Shown piece after piece: positions 11,791 through 24,428 of a stretch of DNA of 64,000 bases. A model generated the notes under the pieces. It had not been told where the DNA came from, did not search any database, and saw nothing but the letters and a program-made list of their open reading frames with translations. How positions within the stretch are numbered: position 1 is the stretch's first letter; every line of letters begins with the position of its first letter. The DNA is from Apostichopus japonicus (lineage: Eukaryota > Echinodermata > Holothuroidea > Aspidochirotida > Stichopodidae), in the NCBI RefSeq assembly GCF_037975245.1, contig NC_092579.1, forward strand, positions 13,252,678 through 13,316,677, in the 5' to 3' direction. The position numbers and the translations under genes were made by a program.

Positions 11791-12638
11791 ATAAGGTTAG
11801 GGGTTAGAAAGTAGGGTTAAGGAGTAGGGTTGGGTCATATAGTCAGTATTGCGAAGTTCGCCATACTGCGAAGTTCGGGCACCCTAAGAAATACACGATT
11901 TTCACCATGAAAACCTACAGGAAGAGCCAAATTTCACCAAAAAGTACGAAGCTACAGTTATTTTCTCTCCAAAATGACCCGTGTGCAAGAAATTACTTAC
12001 ATATTTGTCAATAAAATGACGAAGATCTATGAAGTCTGTTATAATTACTGAAAGAGCAACTACGCCACCAATTTTTACCAGCGCCACACTGTGGGTTGCG
12101 TGGCCGAACTTCGCAATACTCTAGCAAGAAATACCAGTTCCACAATCACGAAGAATCTTCTTGGAAAACAACGTGAAAACAGTTTGCAGGAAAGAAAGTT
12201 TGGCCGTGTATCGTACTATAACAAAATTCTCCCACCAAATGAAGTATATTTTCTGGTGATTTAGACCAGAAGATTTAGTTTTGGGGTGTTTTAAGTCTTA
12301 AGTGGCCGAACTTCGAAGTCACCATCCTACTAATTAGCGTCAACAGGCCGATTTCACGACAACTCAAGACAACTCAAGACAACAAGTTTAAAATACCATC
12401 AAATACAATGGATGTAATCAGAATATATCTGGAAACACGTTTAAAACTGACTGGAACCAGCATGCATACATATTTTTCACGGGAAAAAAATGTTTTTGTC
12501 GTAAAAATCGTCAAGTTTCTCCGTTAATTAGTATGACCGGTAGGGTTAGGGGTTAGGAATTAGGGTTAGGAAGTAGGGAATATGGTTAGGGAGTAGGGTA
12601 AGGAAGTAGGGAATAGGGTTAGGGGTTAGGAAGTGGGG
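11791..12638 (+). repeat. Degenerate TTAGGG-like repeats flanking an AAGTTCG inverted-repeat block
   Basis: TTAGGG/TTAGGGG/GTAGGG strings occur at 11791-11832 and again at 12541-12638. Between them the string agtattgcgaagttcg (from 11845) recurs as its reverse complement at 12104-12120, with relatives at 11865-11878 and 12303-12318. The block has no coding content. It may be an interstitial telomere-like array or a transposon with guanine-rich ends. Confidence 0.6.
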
Positions 12639-14038
12639 TCGATTGGTACAAATTCTAAATTAGTACCCTAAATTTTCACCATTTATAGTGTTGAACAGGT
12701 AAATGTCTGCTTAAAGTTCAGTGTGAGATTTAGTTATTTCATCAGCCTGTTCCAGTTTCAAAATCATTTCTAGGTTATGTCATAGGTGTTTCAAGTTTAC
12801 TTAAAATCCAAACTCAATCTCAAAGGATTGTGTTTCATTGGAGCTAAAACATAAAATTTACAAGCAAAGAAAATAAATATCAATAAAGGAAAAGATTACA
12901 CGCAGAAACAGAAATGCAGAATAATTAAGCAACAGAAAAATTTCTAAGAGCCAATAAAAATTCAAAAAGAATGTAAAAAATAATAGTTGAAGATTGCAAG
13001 GTAAAGCAAAAGACTTAGGTTTGGCTAAAAGCTCTTGAGGCACATTTTGAAGAATGAAAATTTTACACTGAATTTGAGACATCTAAGAGTAAGGGAGTTT
13101 TGGATTTCGTGTGGAAAACTGTTCCTGGCTCTGACTTCAATGTACTGGAAGGAATCCTTGTGTACCCTTTCTTTATATAGAGATCTAATTTGGTGGAAGA
13201 GCGAGTACAAGTACCATTGTGGGGATATTTCTCGGGTTTGGTGGTAAATATGTTAGCCAGATAATTTGGAGCAAGACCATCAACAATCTTCCTCTACTGA
13301 ATACAGATATGAAAATTGAAACGCTGGTTAATACTCATAAATTTGAGCTCGTCAAGCAGGTCTTTGGCATTGCTCTGTGAGTGACTGCTTAGTATAATAC
13401 GCCTACAAAGATTCTGAACTCACTGAAGGCTCTTAGTGTAGGTTTAGGGTGTAAGGATATCTATTCTTTTGGTTTTAACAAAATGAGACTAATGATACAC
13501 TGCAAGTGTTGAAATTGTTATTGTTGAAATACTATATGGGGCCCAGGGCTAAGGTTAGTTTCAAGGACCTGGTGAGATCTGGTTTCTAAAATATATTATT
13601 TACTTAACATTACAGTATGCAATACTTTCTTTCCTGTGTCCAGTTTCAGAAAATATTGCAATTTATATATTGTGAAATATTGATAACTGCTTTGTGTAAG
13701 AAGGCTTTGCATCAACTACTCAAGAGGTTGTCTATTTTACTTGCAGTTGTTTTCCGCTCATTTAAGATGACTTTGTAATATTAGAGTTTATTGCATTGGA
13801 TTCATAATAAATGTCATATTGCTAGTTCTGTTGTTCCTAAATTTACCAACTTCGATTTGTCAGATTACCATTATAAGTTATTAATTAGTAATAGACACAG
13901 TATAGATGTTATAAGTTGTTTTAATTAATTAATTAAGTAGAGGAAGTCATTTCGATACTGAGAGAACATGGCAGTTCACATTGCAGACTTGTAAGATGTT
14001 CTTCAGTGCTTATATATGTTTTTTATACTAAGTCACAG
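12639..14038. other. Non-coding, probably upstream or first intron of ARL6IP1
   Basis: The first coding exon of ARL6IP1 must lie 5' of 14039, but I could not place it. The reading frame upstream of 14039 stays open to about 13964 without an ATG. Region 13040-13440 has a slight coding-like look on the minus strand but no recognisable family. Confidence 0.5.
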
Positions 14039-17000
14039 GAACAAAGAAGAGTCCAGCAGCTCAGTGAGAATCTACAAGAGTGGAGGTATATTTTAGTTCT
14101 GGTGGACAAATGGTTGAACTGGGAGAAAGATGAATATCCTATGATTATGTCTGGCGCCATCACTACCGGTTTCTTGTAAGTTGCACAAGTTACTTTCAGC
14201 ATTTTTGGTGCAATTTTTTCCATTTGTTTGTTAGTTGTCAGCAAGCTCATGACTAATGCACTATACCAAGCAAGCTTGACTGAAAGTGGCATTGCTATTG
14301 TTCATAATAAGAAACATCCAAAATCAAATGAAGTTTAGTTAACAAGTATTGCCATATAATTTCATGAATCTACTTAAATGGTGTGAAGACTCGCGCACAA
14401 AGAAACGTCTCATGCCGGTAATCTGACCTAGTTTGAATGAGGTGTAGCAGAAGTGTTAGACACCACCATCGATCCCAGAAAATACACACACACAGCTTGC
14501 TACCATCGGTAATTAGACACTAGTGCACAGTCAATACATACAGCTACGGTCAATACCCACAACACAGTGTACATAGCAGTGTGGACATCTCAGGTCTAGA
14601 CAAAAGATAACAAGGTATCACGTTTCATTACTGTCTGCATTTTGTAGCGACAAGAAGAAAACTTCACTTGCAAGCAATGGAAAGTTAACTATTTCATAGC
14701 GCGGCACACAGTTTGGGGCGAGTCTTCAATGCCTATAAACAATTTTTTAAAGTTTTTTTGTAATCATAGAATTTGTTTCTTCTCTTTCAGCTTATTTTGG
14801 TTTCTGAACCCTCCAGTATTGTCAGCTCTTGCCTTTGCTGTCATGTGTGTTTGTGTTGCTGACTATGTGGTTCCAAGATTGCATGAGTTTGGCATAAGTA
14901 CAGCAGAAGAATGGTAAGTTAATTTAAATGTATACCTTTGCAGGAACACATTGGGTATGCCTGCTGTGCAGTTAGACTAGACCTGTAAGTACTATATCTG
15001 CTTGGAAAGATACCAGATAGACGTTGGCAAGTTAGGTCTTGTTAGTACTTCATCAGTAATAGATTTTATTGTAGATACATGATGAATGCTGTAAATTTGG
15101 CAAAACTTAATATTGTGCTTGTGTGCTCAGGATGTAAAGTTTGCAGACATTACTAACAGGATTTTTCTGCTGGCTGAAGTTGATTGGCACTGGCTAAGTT
15201 GCTGAAAATTTTCTGAATCTTCATGTGAAAAACCAACTCCTCATAGCATCTTGTGTGGCGAAGATATGAAATTTTTATTTGTAAATTTTGTTATATTTTG
15301 TAAATTTATGCGTCTGGCAACAGTAGAAAAAATAATGTCATCGGATTTTTTAAGCTGAAAATGATGTTGTTCTCTTAATAAAATTTCATTCGTTGATCTA
15401 CAGCGGGAAAAGAATTATCTCTACAAGCAAAGATACACTTTGATGGAATTCTAAATACAGAGCACATGGGCAGCTAATCGAACTTCCAAAATTATGTATT
15501 ATGTTACAAGGATTTATAAATCAACGAGAAGATTATGGTAGCTTAAGTGAAGCTTGTAAAGAGCAATTGAGTAGATGACCTCACCGACCTCCTTCTGTGA
15601 TCCAGCTTTCTAGAGTATATGAAGGTTAAGCCAGTCAGAAATAGGTTGCATTCAAACAAACTGTATCTCAAGTTAGGGAAAAGGTATTGAGATGGGGTTT
15701 TCAACTAACATTTGTGGAATATATTTTCTCTTCTATATAAGGTTGTTTGGCACCAGAATATCCTTTTAACTACTACAGTATAAAGCTATATATTTAAGGT
15801 TGGGTTGTATCTTAAAACATCATTTCTTACCAACTCATGTAAAATCCACACTTAATAAGAAATCCTTCAATCTTACATTAAGCAATCTATCCGGTCAAAC
15901 CATTTGGCATAATTTACAAATCATTAACCATTCAATTCAATGCATGAAATTTATAAACCAAGTTCAAATACTTCTGCTGCCATTTTGTTGGAATGCAGTG
16001 TATCAGTATGTACCGGTGCTGTGGCCAAGTGGACTAAGGCGGTGGCGTTTGAAGCAATGAGGCTTAGCAATCGGGAGGTTTGAGGTTCGATCCCTGGCCG
16101 GGTCATAGTAAGGTGGGATTTTCAACCAAAAGCAATCTAGGGTCTTTCCCATCTGAAATGACTTTCTAAATTGAAAAGATTCAAAATTTGAGTTAAAATG
16201 TTGAATTGGAAGCCACCCGACATGTAAGATGTAATCCATAAGCCCTTGCCTGATTATTGTTATCATTGTAAATGTAATCATAATTTCTTTTAGGCACCTT
16301 TAATAAATGATTTAGCATAGTTCTACCAAATTGGGCCAAATTCAACCCAAACTGCATCTTTATAGCAAAGGTCACCATTAATTTATTTATTTCATTTTTT
16401 TTTCATTTTTTTTTATTATCTAGGACTGATGAAAAAGAAGCCAAGTACAAAGAAATCTGCACAAACATGGTCTGGGGTCACGGGTTGCTGCTCAAAGCAT
16501 ATTATTGGGCTAGGATGCAGAGAGAACAAAAACCTAAACTGGTGAGTGAATTTAAACTGGATAAACTTGTTTAACATCCTTAGTACTGCCGTAAAATCGT
16601 TTATTTTCCACAGGAGATCCTTTAGTCAAAAGTGTTCTTCCCCCTCATCACCATTCTCCTTTCTGTCCACCTACACCTCTCCTACCTCCCCCCCCCCTCC
16701 ACCCTCCCCAAGCCTCAATGCAGTATTTGATACTTATAGTACTGTAGAAGTACTATAGTACTGTGAAGTACTCTTACATTTTAAGTTAAGTCCGTTCCAC
16801 AAATATTTCCATATTTTTTACACTTCCTGGTATTGTTCTATTGTTAGTTTGCAAGTAGACACTTCTGTGCCACAATGGCATAATGTTCGCGCAGACTATA
16901 TAGGTTCTTATGATTTTTCTTACGGATCAATATACTAATACCATTAGGCATGAAACCTAAATCTAAATCGCTGAATAGAAAACAAAAATGTGCTTAAAGT

Positions 17001-18980
17001 TGACTTTAACCTGATGTTAGGAATTTCTATATGGTTTCAAGTCAAGTCCAGCACTATTGTTACTGCTGGAAAGGTTTTAGGCAATTCTTGTCTGTCTGTC
17101 TTTCAGTTTATCTATCTATCTATCTGTCTGTCTGTCTGTCTGTGAGTCTACTATTTTGTGCTACTGATGTTCCATTGGTAATGATTCAGATTACTTCCCT
17201 TACCTAATTATGGTTACATGATGAAATAATCAATGCTACTAAGCATTTTTTGGGGGGTAAGGGGGGGGGGGGGTGGTGAGGGGTTATTCTATGATCTGAG
17301 AGGATTATTATGGTTTGTGCAAACTCTGGTTTAAACCAAATTTAATGTTTTCAATTAAAGCCCTGCAGGTCAGAATTATTTATCAACTTTTTATTTCAAA
17401 GTTATTTTCTCTCTCTTCTCCGTCAGTTTTTCTGCGCTGCTGTGATATGTTTACTTTTTGTTGGGTTCATCGCTGGTGCCATTCCTAATTTGTTTCTCGT
17501 TTATATCTTAGGTGAGTATCACAAAAAAATATCACTAACATATCTCTTAGGTGAGTATCACTAACAAACTCTCTAACGAGAGCATGGTGGCCAATTGGCT
17601 AAGGCGTTGGACTTGTGATCCAAGGATTGTTGGTTCGATTCCTGCCTAGTACATTACGTTGTGTCCTTGGGCAAGATGCTGTATCTCAATTGCCTCTCTC
17701 CACCCAGGGGTTAAATGGGTACCTGTGAGGTAACTTGTCATTGAGCGCAGTATATAACTGCAGCCGTCTGGAGGGACTGTCTCTGGGACGGACAGGTTAT
17801 CATAGACCAGGGGTTACATAATGTCTGTAAAGCTCTTAAAAACCTATCGCTAGTATAAAGCGCTATTAAAAAAATCGAATATTATTATTATTAAAATGTA
17901 ATCAGAATTGGCCTAAATATTTAGCATGCTTAAATAAATGTCGCTGAAAATTTTTCGAAACTCATCTGCCGTGGTTTCTGAAAATTATTCCCAGACAAAG
18001 AGTGGAGTGTTCAGTTAGAGGATGTAATATCCAAGAGTGGAACAAATGCTCTGATGACGTGTGGGGGGGGGGTGTGATATGGGTCGTAACAGGGCTGTTA
18101 AGAAATTTGAATGTGATTAACCATCTGAATTTTACTAATGACCTTTAAGGAAGTGTTTACGCTTTTAAACAAATATGACAATAATGTTTCTCTTGAGTTA
18201 TTTATAGTAATTAATTACCACAAGATTAGATCATCCACTGCCACCCACCATAGGAAGTTGCAGAAGAATTTTGAAAATTCCAGTTTGATTTGATCAGCCA
18301 GATATACGATTGTTAATCTTGTTCTGTTTGATGAGAAAATGGAGAATTCCCTCTAAAATAATGACTTAACAGACCTGTGCCACAAGATAAGTATTAAATT
18401 CTGGTTTATGGGATTCTCATCCTGGACAAAATCCTCCATTTTAACACTATTTAAATCGTCTTCCAAGTTATGAAAATATAAACTCCAATATGAGATGATA
18501 TGGATTGCCATCCACCCAAAAGGGTAAGCAATACATCAAGTAAGCAGTTCCCACATATCTATGTCACTGGTGAGCTGTAAGGGCAGTAAAAATTATCTCC
18601 AATTAATTCAAAATCCACAAAAAAGACATCAATTGTTCTGAAAATTATAAATAATAGAGCTAAAATAGCCATTATTAATAAAACTAATCTAGAGCTCTTT
18701 GCCACACACTAACTCTTCAGCAACCATGGTGGATGTTTTGCAGTTCTTATAAAAATGTTATGTTTAAATGTTTGGATTTCCGAGCACAATTCCTTTCAAA
18801 TGTAAAAGTGTTTTTGGCTTTCATCATCATGATTCCATGTTTGTTACTCTATTTTCAGTCACATTTGCTGTTTTATTGCCGGGACTTCACAGGAAGGGTT
18901 ACTTACTTCAGTGGAAGATTCTATTTTTGCAACAATTTGTCAAGATTGTCCAAAAAATGCGTGAAGGAAGGCTGAAATAA
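14039..18980 (+). CDS. ARL6IP1: ADP-ribosylation factor-like 6-interacting protein 1, partial (first exon missing)
   Basis: Five exons join in frame: 14039-14175, 14791-14913, 16424-16541, 17427-17511 and 18859-18980 (stop TAA 18978-18980), all with AG and GT borders. They give 194 residues, against about 203 in the human protein, so only a short amino-terminal exon is missing. The order matches the family: a Trp/Lys-rich helix (LQEWRYILVLVDKWLNWEKD), a hydrophobic pair running over the exon 1/2 border (FLFWFLNPPVLSALAFAVMC then ADYVVPRL), KEICTNMVW, then a second hydrophobic pair (FFCAAVICLLFVGFIAGAIPN and TFAVLLPGLHRKGYLLQ) and a basic tail ending REGRLK. ARL6IP1 is a reticulon-like hairpin protein that shapes ER tubules and binds ARL6. 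Introns hold a TTAA MITE (14374) and two SINEs (about 16019 and 17580). Confidence 0.93.
14374..14737 (-). mobile_element. TTAA-flanked MITE, copy 2
   Basis: Reverse-oriented relative of the element at 21341. It starts with TTAA at 14374 and GGTGTGAAGACTCGCGC, and ends at about 14737 with GAGTCTTCAATGCC followed by a mutated TTAA (tata). It lies in the first recognised intron of ARL6IP1 and is about 364 bp long. Confidence 0.85.
16014..16305 (+). mobile_element. tRNA-derived SINE with extended variable-arm head
   Basis: The head has a tRNA A-box-like tggccaagtggactaagg (about 16021) and a B-box ggttcgatccc (about 16084). The 60-odd bases between them are longer than in a short-arm tRNA, as in Ser/Leu-type tRNAs. 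A body of about 200 bp ends in an AT-rich tail (attattgttatcattg). It lies in the intron 14914-16423 of ARL6IP1. No acceptor stem pairing is intact, so it is not called a functional tRNA. Confidence 0.65.
17107..17142 (+). repeat. TCTA/TCTG tetranucleotide microsatellite
   Basis: Runs of tatc and tgtc tetranucleotides in an ARL6IP1 intron. Confidence 0.9.
17578..17892 (+). mobile_element. tRNA-derived SINE with (ATT)n tail
   Basis: The head starts with tggtggccaattggctaagg (A box) and has ggttcgattcc (B box, about 17631). Its anticodon-like arm pairs perfectly (TTGGA/TCCAA) around a seven-base loop cttgtga. The body contains tgtccttgggcaagatgc and cacccaggggttaaatggg, strings common in tRNA-derived SINEs of deuterostomes. 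It ends in attattattatta. It lies in the last ARL6IP1 intron, in gene orientation. Confidence 0.85.
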
Positions 18981-19151
18981 TCCTAGTAGCTGCAGGAAAT
19001 TTTCCTCCAGTTACGTCTGTCCTATCAATGTCGAACCCGCAGTGTTATTAAGATGAGGGAAGCAAAGAAAATATGGTTTGTTTGTATGTTTGTGGAAAAG
19101 TTATTGTCTTCGTGTGAAATTGTGTGTAATGAAGTTTATAAGTGGCATTCA

Positions 19152-19157
19152 AATAAA
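19152..19157 (+). terminator. Probable ARL6IP1 polyadenylation signal
   Basis: AATAAA about 170 bases after the stop codon, followed by AT-rich sequence. A further AATAAA-type site lies near 20157. Which one is used cannot be told from sequence. Confidence 0.5.
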
Positions 19158-19180
19158 AAATATATAAAAAATAAAAAAAT

Positions 19181-21340
19181 CCATTTGGGAAATATTTGAG
19201 ATTTTCTTTAATACCAACTGCAGTAAGTATCAATTAATCAGGTTTAGTAACGATGATACTTTAGTTTTTTGTCAGAATTGTTTATTTGCAAAAGGAAGAC
19301 AATATATATTCAGAGGGTACTTTAAAGTTGGTTTTCCACAGTGTTTCCAGCAGTCTAGAAGAATATCAAGGGATATCAACATATATTGTCAAAGCCTTTG
19401 ATCAAGAAATGAACTGATGTTTTTTTCATGAACAATGTCTTCAAAAATGATGTGCTATTAGACTAGAAGACTTTGTAACTAATGGGATTACTGTGTGTTA
19501 AATTAGTCAGAACATTATACAATCAAATTATGTCCAAAAACAACCCCCCCCCACATAATATGCTTTGATGGAGATAAAAGGGGTCACTTCAAGTCAGTTA
19601 TGAACAGCATGTTTTCAGTCTGATAATCAACATTAATGTAGTGTAGAGGTGGGTGGGGATATGGCCAGAGGGGAGGAACTTCTTAATTTTGAATTATGGT
19701 GGCAAGAACTGAACCAGCTTTTGGCTCACTCTCCTTTTTTTCTTTTGTGTTTGCGGGGAGGATGGGGGGGGGGGGGCGGGAAGGATGAAGTTGGGGGAAT
19801 TTGTTTAATATTGGGATTGTTTCTGTTAGGTTGAAAAGTCTTTTTGAAGGTTCAATGAAAATAATTTTTTTTTTGTGGCCTCAGAGTTGAACATACAGTA
19901 GCAAATCTTCTGAATTGTGCAATATTCACAAATTTCTTATGCATGCAAATTTCAGTTTAGAGCGAGACTCGTGGTCTTCTCCTCGAACAGTATTCTTCGT
20001 CAAATTTTCAGAATACTCAATTACGGTGTGGCTCCTTAGATGGAACTCTTCCAGCTTATCATTTCAAATCATCATAAATTGAGAGAGCGACCATTTTGAG
20101 TATGCATGTAATTAATACTTATCCATGTGGAATATAGGTAGGTGTAAGTTTAGTCAAATAAAATATATTTAAAAAAAATAAGCTGCTTTAATAATATAAA
20201 ACTTTAAAAATTTCAGAGGTCTGCTTTGGTATTTGGAATAAATAGGCAGTTAGGTGAGTTTATGCAGTGCCTTACGAAGGGATTAAATATCTGTAACAGA
20301 ACGCAAACAATGTACAAGAATGTAACTAAATTCGCTAAGTTACACCTTGTGCTAGTTTAAGAAAATCAGTTGTCGTCAGGTGTTTTATACTTCGATTCCA
20401 GATGGAATTTAAAGGGGTAAAACAATTACCATTCCTACACCAGTTGATATCTAGACTGTCACTGAATATACCTGGTTTGGAGAGGAAATTAGTTCCTTGT
20501 TTGATTTCGTTTTCCTGTAAGGGGCAGTTGGCCTGCTGCTGTAATATCGCCCTCTCTTTGTCTACTCCAAACCCCCTAGTAAAACCGTATTTTTGACTAA
20601 TTGCAATTTTTTGTTCTGTCTTCATACTTTTCTATTTTCTGTTTTCTTGGCTTTTCCTAAAAGATATATATTCTTCTGTGCCGCCAAGATTGGCATATTG
20701 CCTGAGGTAGACATTTTGTTTAGGAATGCTTTTGTGCAATAACATTTATATCAGATGTAATAGATTTTCTTCTCAATCCACATATAACATTTACTCCTTT
20801 AAAGTTACCACTTCTGTTTCCATCCAGTTCCTCTAGTTATTATTAGTGCGTGAGGTTTGGTTATTCTGTTGTGACCTAATGGAAACATATCTCAAATTGT
20901 ATAAGTGAAATAGTAACCTAGGGTTAATAGGATTAGGGGTATGGGGTGAGGGGGGGGGGTGGTTGTAGTTTTGTTTGTTACTTCTTTCCTTCATCACAAA
21001 GTAGTGTAGTCAACAAATATTAGAAATGTTTATAAGTAAAAGATGTATATAGTATTGTATATGCAAAATATAGACTTAAACTAAATTAGCATGAGTAGCA
21101 TTATTCATTCACAGAGAAAAAATGCATATGTTCATATATTTTTTTTTGTATGGATGGGGATCTCTTTCCAACAAGGTTTTGTACAATTATTAATTTGCTG
21201 AAAAATAACAAAATAAGATCATCTGTCATTTTTTGTGGTTGTTTACAAGCAATAGTTATTGAAGTTTGTCACATGGCTCAATAAATCTCACTTAAAGTTA
21301 GAGAACATGATACATGCTGTAACCATGTCAGTACAAACCT
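19181..21340. other. Intergenic or distal 3'UTR, no gene seen
   Basis: AT-rich, with G runs near 19764 and 20949. Short frames near 19649-19834 and 20335-20625 have no family or splice support. Confidence 0.5.
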
Positions 21341-21706
21341 TTAAAGGCATTGAAGACTCGCCCCAAACTGCGTGCCGCGCTCTGAAAAAGTTAACTTTCC
21401 GTCGCTTGCAAGTGAAGTTTTCTTCTTGTCGCCACAAAATGCAGACAGAAATGAAACGTGATACCTTGTTATCTTTTATCTAGACCTGAGATATCCATCG
21501 CTGCTATGTACACTGTGCTGTGGGTATTGGCTGTAGCTGTATGTATTGACTGTACACTAGTGTGTAATTACCGACGGTAGCAAGCTGTGTGTGTACTTTC
21601 TGGGATCGTTGGTTGTGTCTAACACTTTTGTTACACCTCATTTGAAACTAGGTCAGATTATCGGCATCAGATGTTTTTTCTGTGCGCGAGTCTTCACACC
21701 CTTTAA
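21341..21706 (+). mobile_element. TTAA-flanked MITE, copy 3 (best preserved)
   Basis: Perfect TTAA at 21341-21344 and 21703-21706. Terminal inverted repeats are AGGCATTGAAGACTCGC and, at the far end, the reverse complement of AGGGTGTGAAGACTCGCGC. The length of 366 bp defines the family size. It lies in the intergenic interval between ARL6IP1 and NDE1/NDEL1. Confidence 0.9.
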
Positions 21707-24428
21707 CCCTCTAACCTCCAGATAGGAAATGGCTGGTGGTATTTAGAGTTTGGGGGGGGGGGGGCGGGGAGGGGGATGTGTCTTATGTCACATCATCTCA
21801 CATTCTACCTCCAGTATGGGCAGTCCTGAATACTCATCTGTGATGACAACAGGGTCGTTAGCCTAAGAAAGACATTGATTATCTTGGACATTCAACAGAG
21901 CACAAGTTATCAAATTATTAATCGTGTGCTGATCTGAAAATGCACAATTTATATCATGACACAAAAGTAATTTTTTCAGGTTTGCAATGGTACTGCTCTA
22001 TCCAATTGAGAATCGTCAGTGAAAGTTGTCCCTTGGGTCAAACCGAACAACTCCAGGTGTAGGGACGACTCTATTGTTACAACAAAAGTGCTTCATATTT
22101 TCAAATTACCAAACTGTACAATACACATTGAAACATTTTTGACAGTTTTGAAGTACGTTATTTGCAGGGTATTTTTCATCTCCTTATGAAAATCCTTGCT
22201 CTAGGGTTTCCATGGTAATGTGAACAGGGCAAAGGCAGTCTTGACAGAAGCTTCCATTCCACCAAGAATTTTTTTTTTTTTTTTGCACTTTATACTTTTT
22301 TTATGTGAGACAATTGAATATCGTATCGTAAACCATTACCCCCCCCCCCCCCCTCCCTCAACCACCTGTGTAGTAACAGGTGGTATGGTCTCTCCATTAT
22401 TAAGTTAGGTTATTACAATGCCAGTATAAACAGATGGTCATGCCTGCATCTTTATTTTGGTCATAATTTGTTAAACTATTTTGTTAATACACAATTATAA
22501 AAAAATGCACCAAATTGTATTCTTTTGTATCATTCCTTGTAAAATAATAAATTTGGAAAGCAACTTATTTTGCTGTGATTTCTGTTTGGTAATTACAATC
22601 TTTATTGATTTTTTTTATTTATTGATTTTTTACCCTATCTGCAACAGAATGACAGTGAAAAGGTGCATTAGCTGGACTAATCAAGATTTGTATCAAGTTA
22701 AAGAGTTTTTTTGCACGAATGAAACAAAAATAGACTTGAATTTTTTTCAAGTGAATTAATACTGATATGAGAACAAGTATTAACACTTCAAACTGATGCA
22801 GTAATTACTCGCCAATGTTCATTTCATGAAGAAAATGAGAAAGAAACGTAGTAAAATCACATTATAGCAATACGCGGCGATAGGCATGGTAAAAATTGGG
22901 AGGGTATGCCTACTATTTGGTTCGGGTTTGGATCCCGGGGGTGGGGTTGTACACCCCCTTTCCTTTTGGGTTTCTTACCGACCTTGCAAAATTGTGAGGG
23001 GGACCGCGGAAATCGACTGACTACAACGCGGATCGCAAAGTCGGTAGTTACTATTACGGTTTGATTCGTTCAACACGGCAGCATACAAACACGTATTCAA
23101 CGCCGAAGCCAAAGTGAATTAAACAGGTTACACATCTGGAGTCTATGCAAACTGAGTTCTTCAATACCGCCGTCATTACCTTTCGGGGAACATTTCAAAC
23201 TCTAGTTTTGAATTTTTCAACCCCACGCTAAAAATTGTAAACAAAGGTGCATGCAAACCTAATTTGTATAATTATTAGACATTAGAAGGCATAATTTCAC
23301 GTCTAAATATTTATTTCTTGTCTTTGATCTATTTTAACCAAACTTACGGTTTACTGGTCAAAATAGGATTACAATTCATTTCACTATATTAAACCTTCCT
23401 TGATATTTTTTCACCAAATAAATGTTAATCGACTGTTACCTCGAATGGTTGTTCCATGCGGTTCTCAACGTTGTGTCATCTCACAATCCACGTACTGAAA
23501 ACTTAATATGAATATTTTCTTACTTTTTTACCACTATTTCAAATGAACCCTGACTAATATGGTCAAGCAAATAAACTACCCCGGTATTGGATTTTAACAC
23601 CAAATAACATTGAATGATATATCCAATTCACGCAGTTTGCATTCGCTATGCACCGTTTTCGATATGACAGCATTTGAAGCTGATCTAGCTTGAAGCAAAC
23701 AGGTGTAATATCATAGAACCACACTAAAAAGATTATTTTATGTTTTTTCTTCAAAATTTATTTAACCATTTTTCTACATCAGAATTAGACCGCATTTCGG
23801 TGTGAGAATTCTACCTCTCTTTACATGGATACCTGTTTTATTACTGTCTACGTTTTTACCTCATATTCGACGTGAATTGTGTCTTTTAGAAAATGTTTTG
23901 TATCCTAAGAGCATTATTCTGAAGGGACACGATTGAATACTTCACTCGAGAAATCTTCGGTATGTACAGGGAGTGGCTGGTGTATGACCCGATTACAGAA
24001 TGAACATTGTGTTGTAAAAACAATACATGCAGACAGTTAATCTTTCACTGAAGTACCAGAGTAGTCAATTTGAGGAAACTGTGATAGTCACTGCCAAAGG
24101 CGTTAGGAACTTAAGGTTCTCTTTCTGGAGAAAAACAGGTCCAGGGAGATTAATACCCGTTCAAGTCGACCCAGTGCCAACACCATTGGGCTGCCTTCCA
24201 ACTTTTTGATCGGTCGAACTTGTGATATAATGACTCAACAACACACATGAAAACTTTACTTATCACAACAGCCGGAACGGTGGCAGTATTTCAGAATGGT
24301 CACTTGGCTAAGTACCCAATCACCTCAGCAGTGACGTTTCAGGTACATTTGGGTGTTCATGTTTGAAGGCAACCAGCCGGCCTACGGCTTATTTTATTTC
24401 ATCTTGTCTTACTATTTCCCGTTTCTAA
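21707..24428. other. Intergenic, upstream of NDE1/NDEL1
   Basis: No gene is seen. It contains a G tract near 21750, a C tract near 22340, and a guanine-rich stretch around 22920-23000. The 5'UTR and promoter of NDE1/NDEL1 probably lie in its last few hundred bases, but no diagnostic promoter element was found. Confidence 0.5.

Noticed and set aside
13968..13990. ATG with a following gtaag as first coding exon of ARL6IP1
   Set aside because: The splice phase does not fit the exon at 14039 and the intron would be under 50 bases.
17586..17650. tRNA gene candidate
   Set aside because: A and B boxes and a perfect anticodon-like stem exist, but the sequence runs into a SINE body and tail and lacks a complete acceptor stem.
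18733..18980. Separate short gene starting at 18733
   Set aside because: Its open frame is intron read-through into the last ARL6IP1 exon; the acceptor at 18857-18858 and frame match to the family decide.
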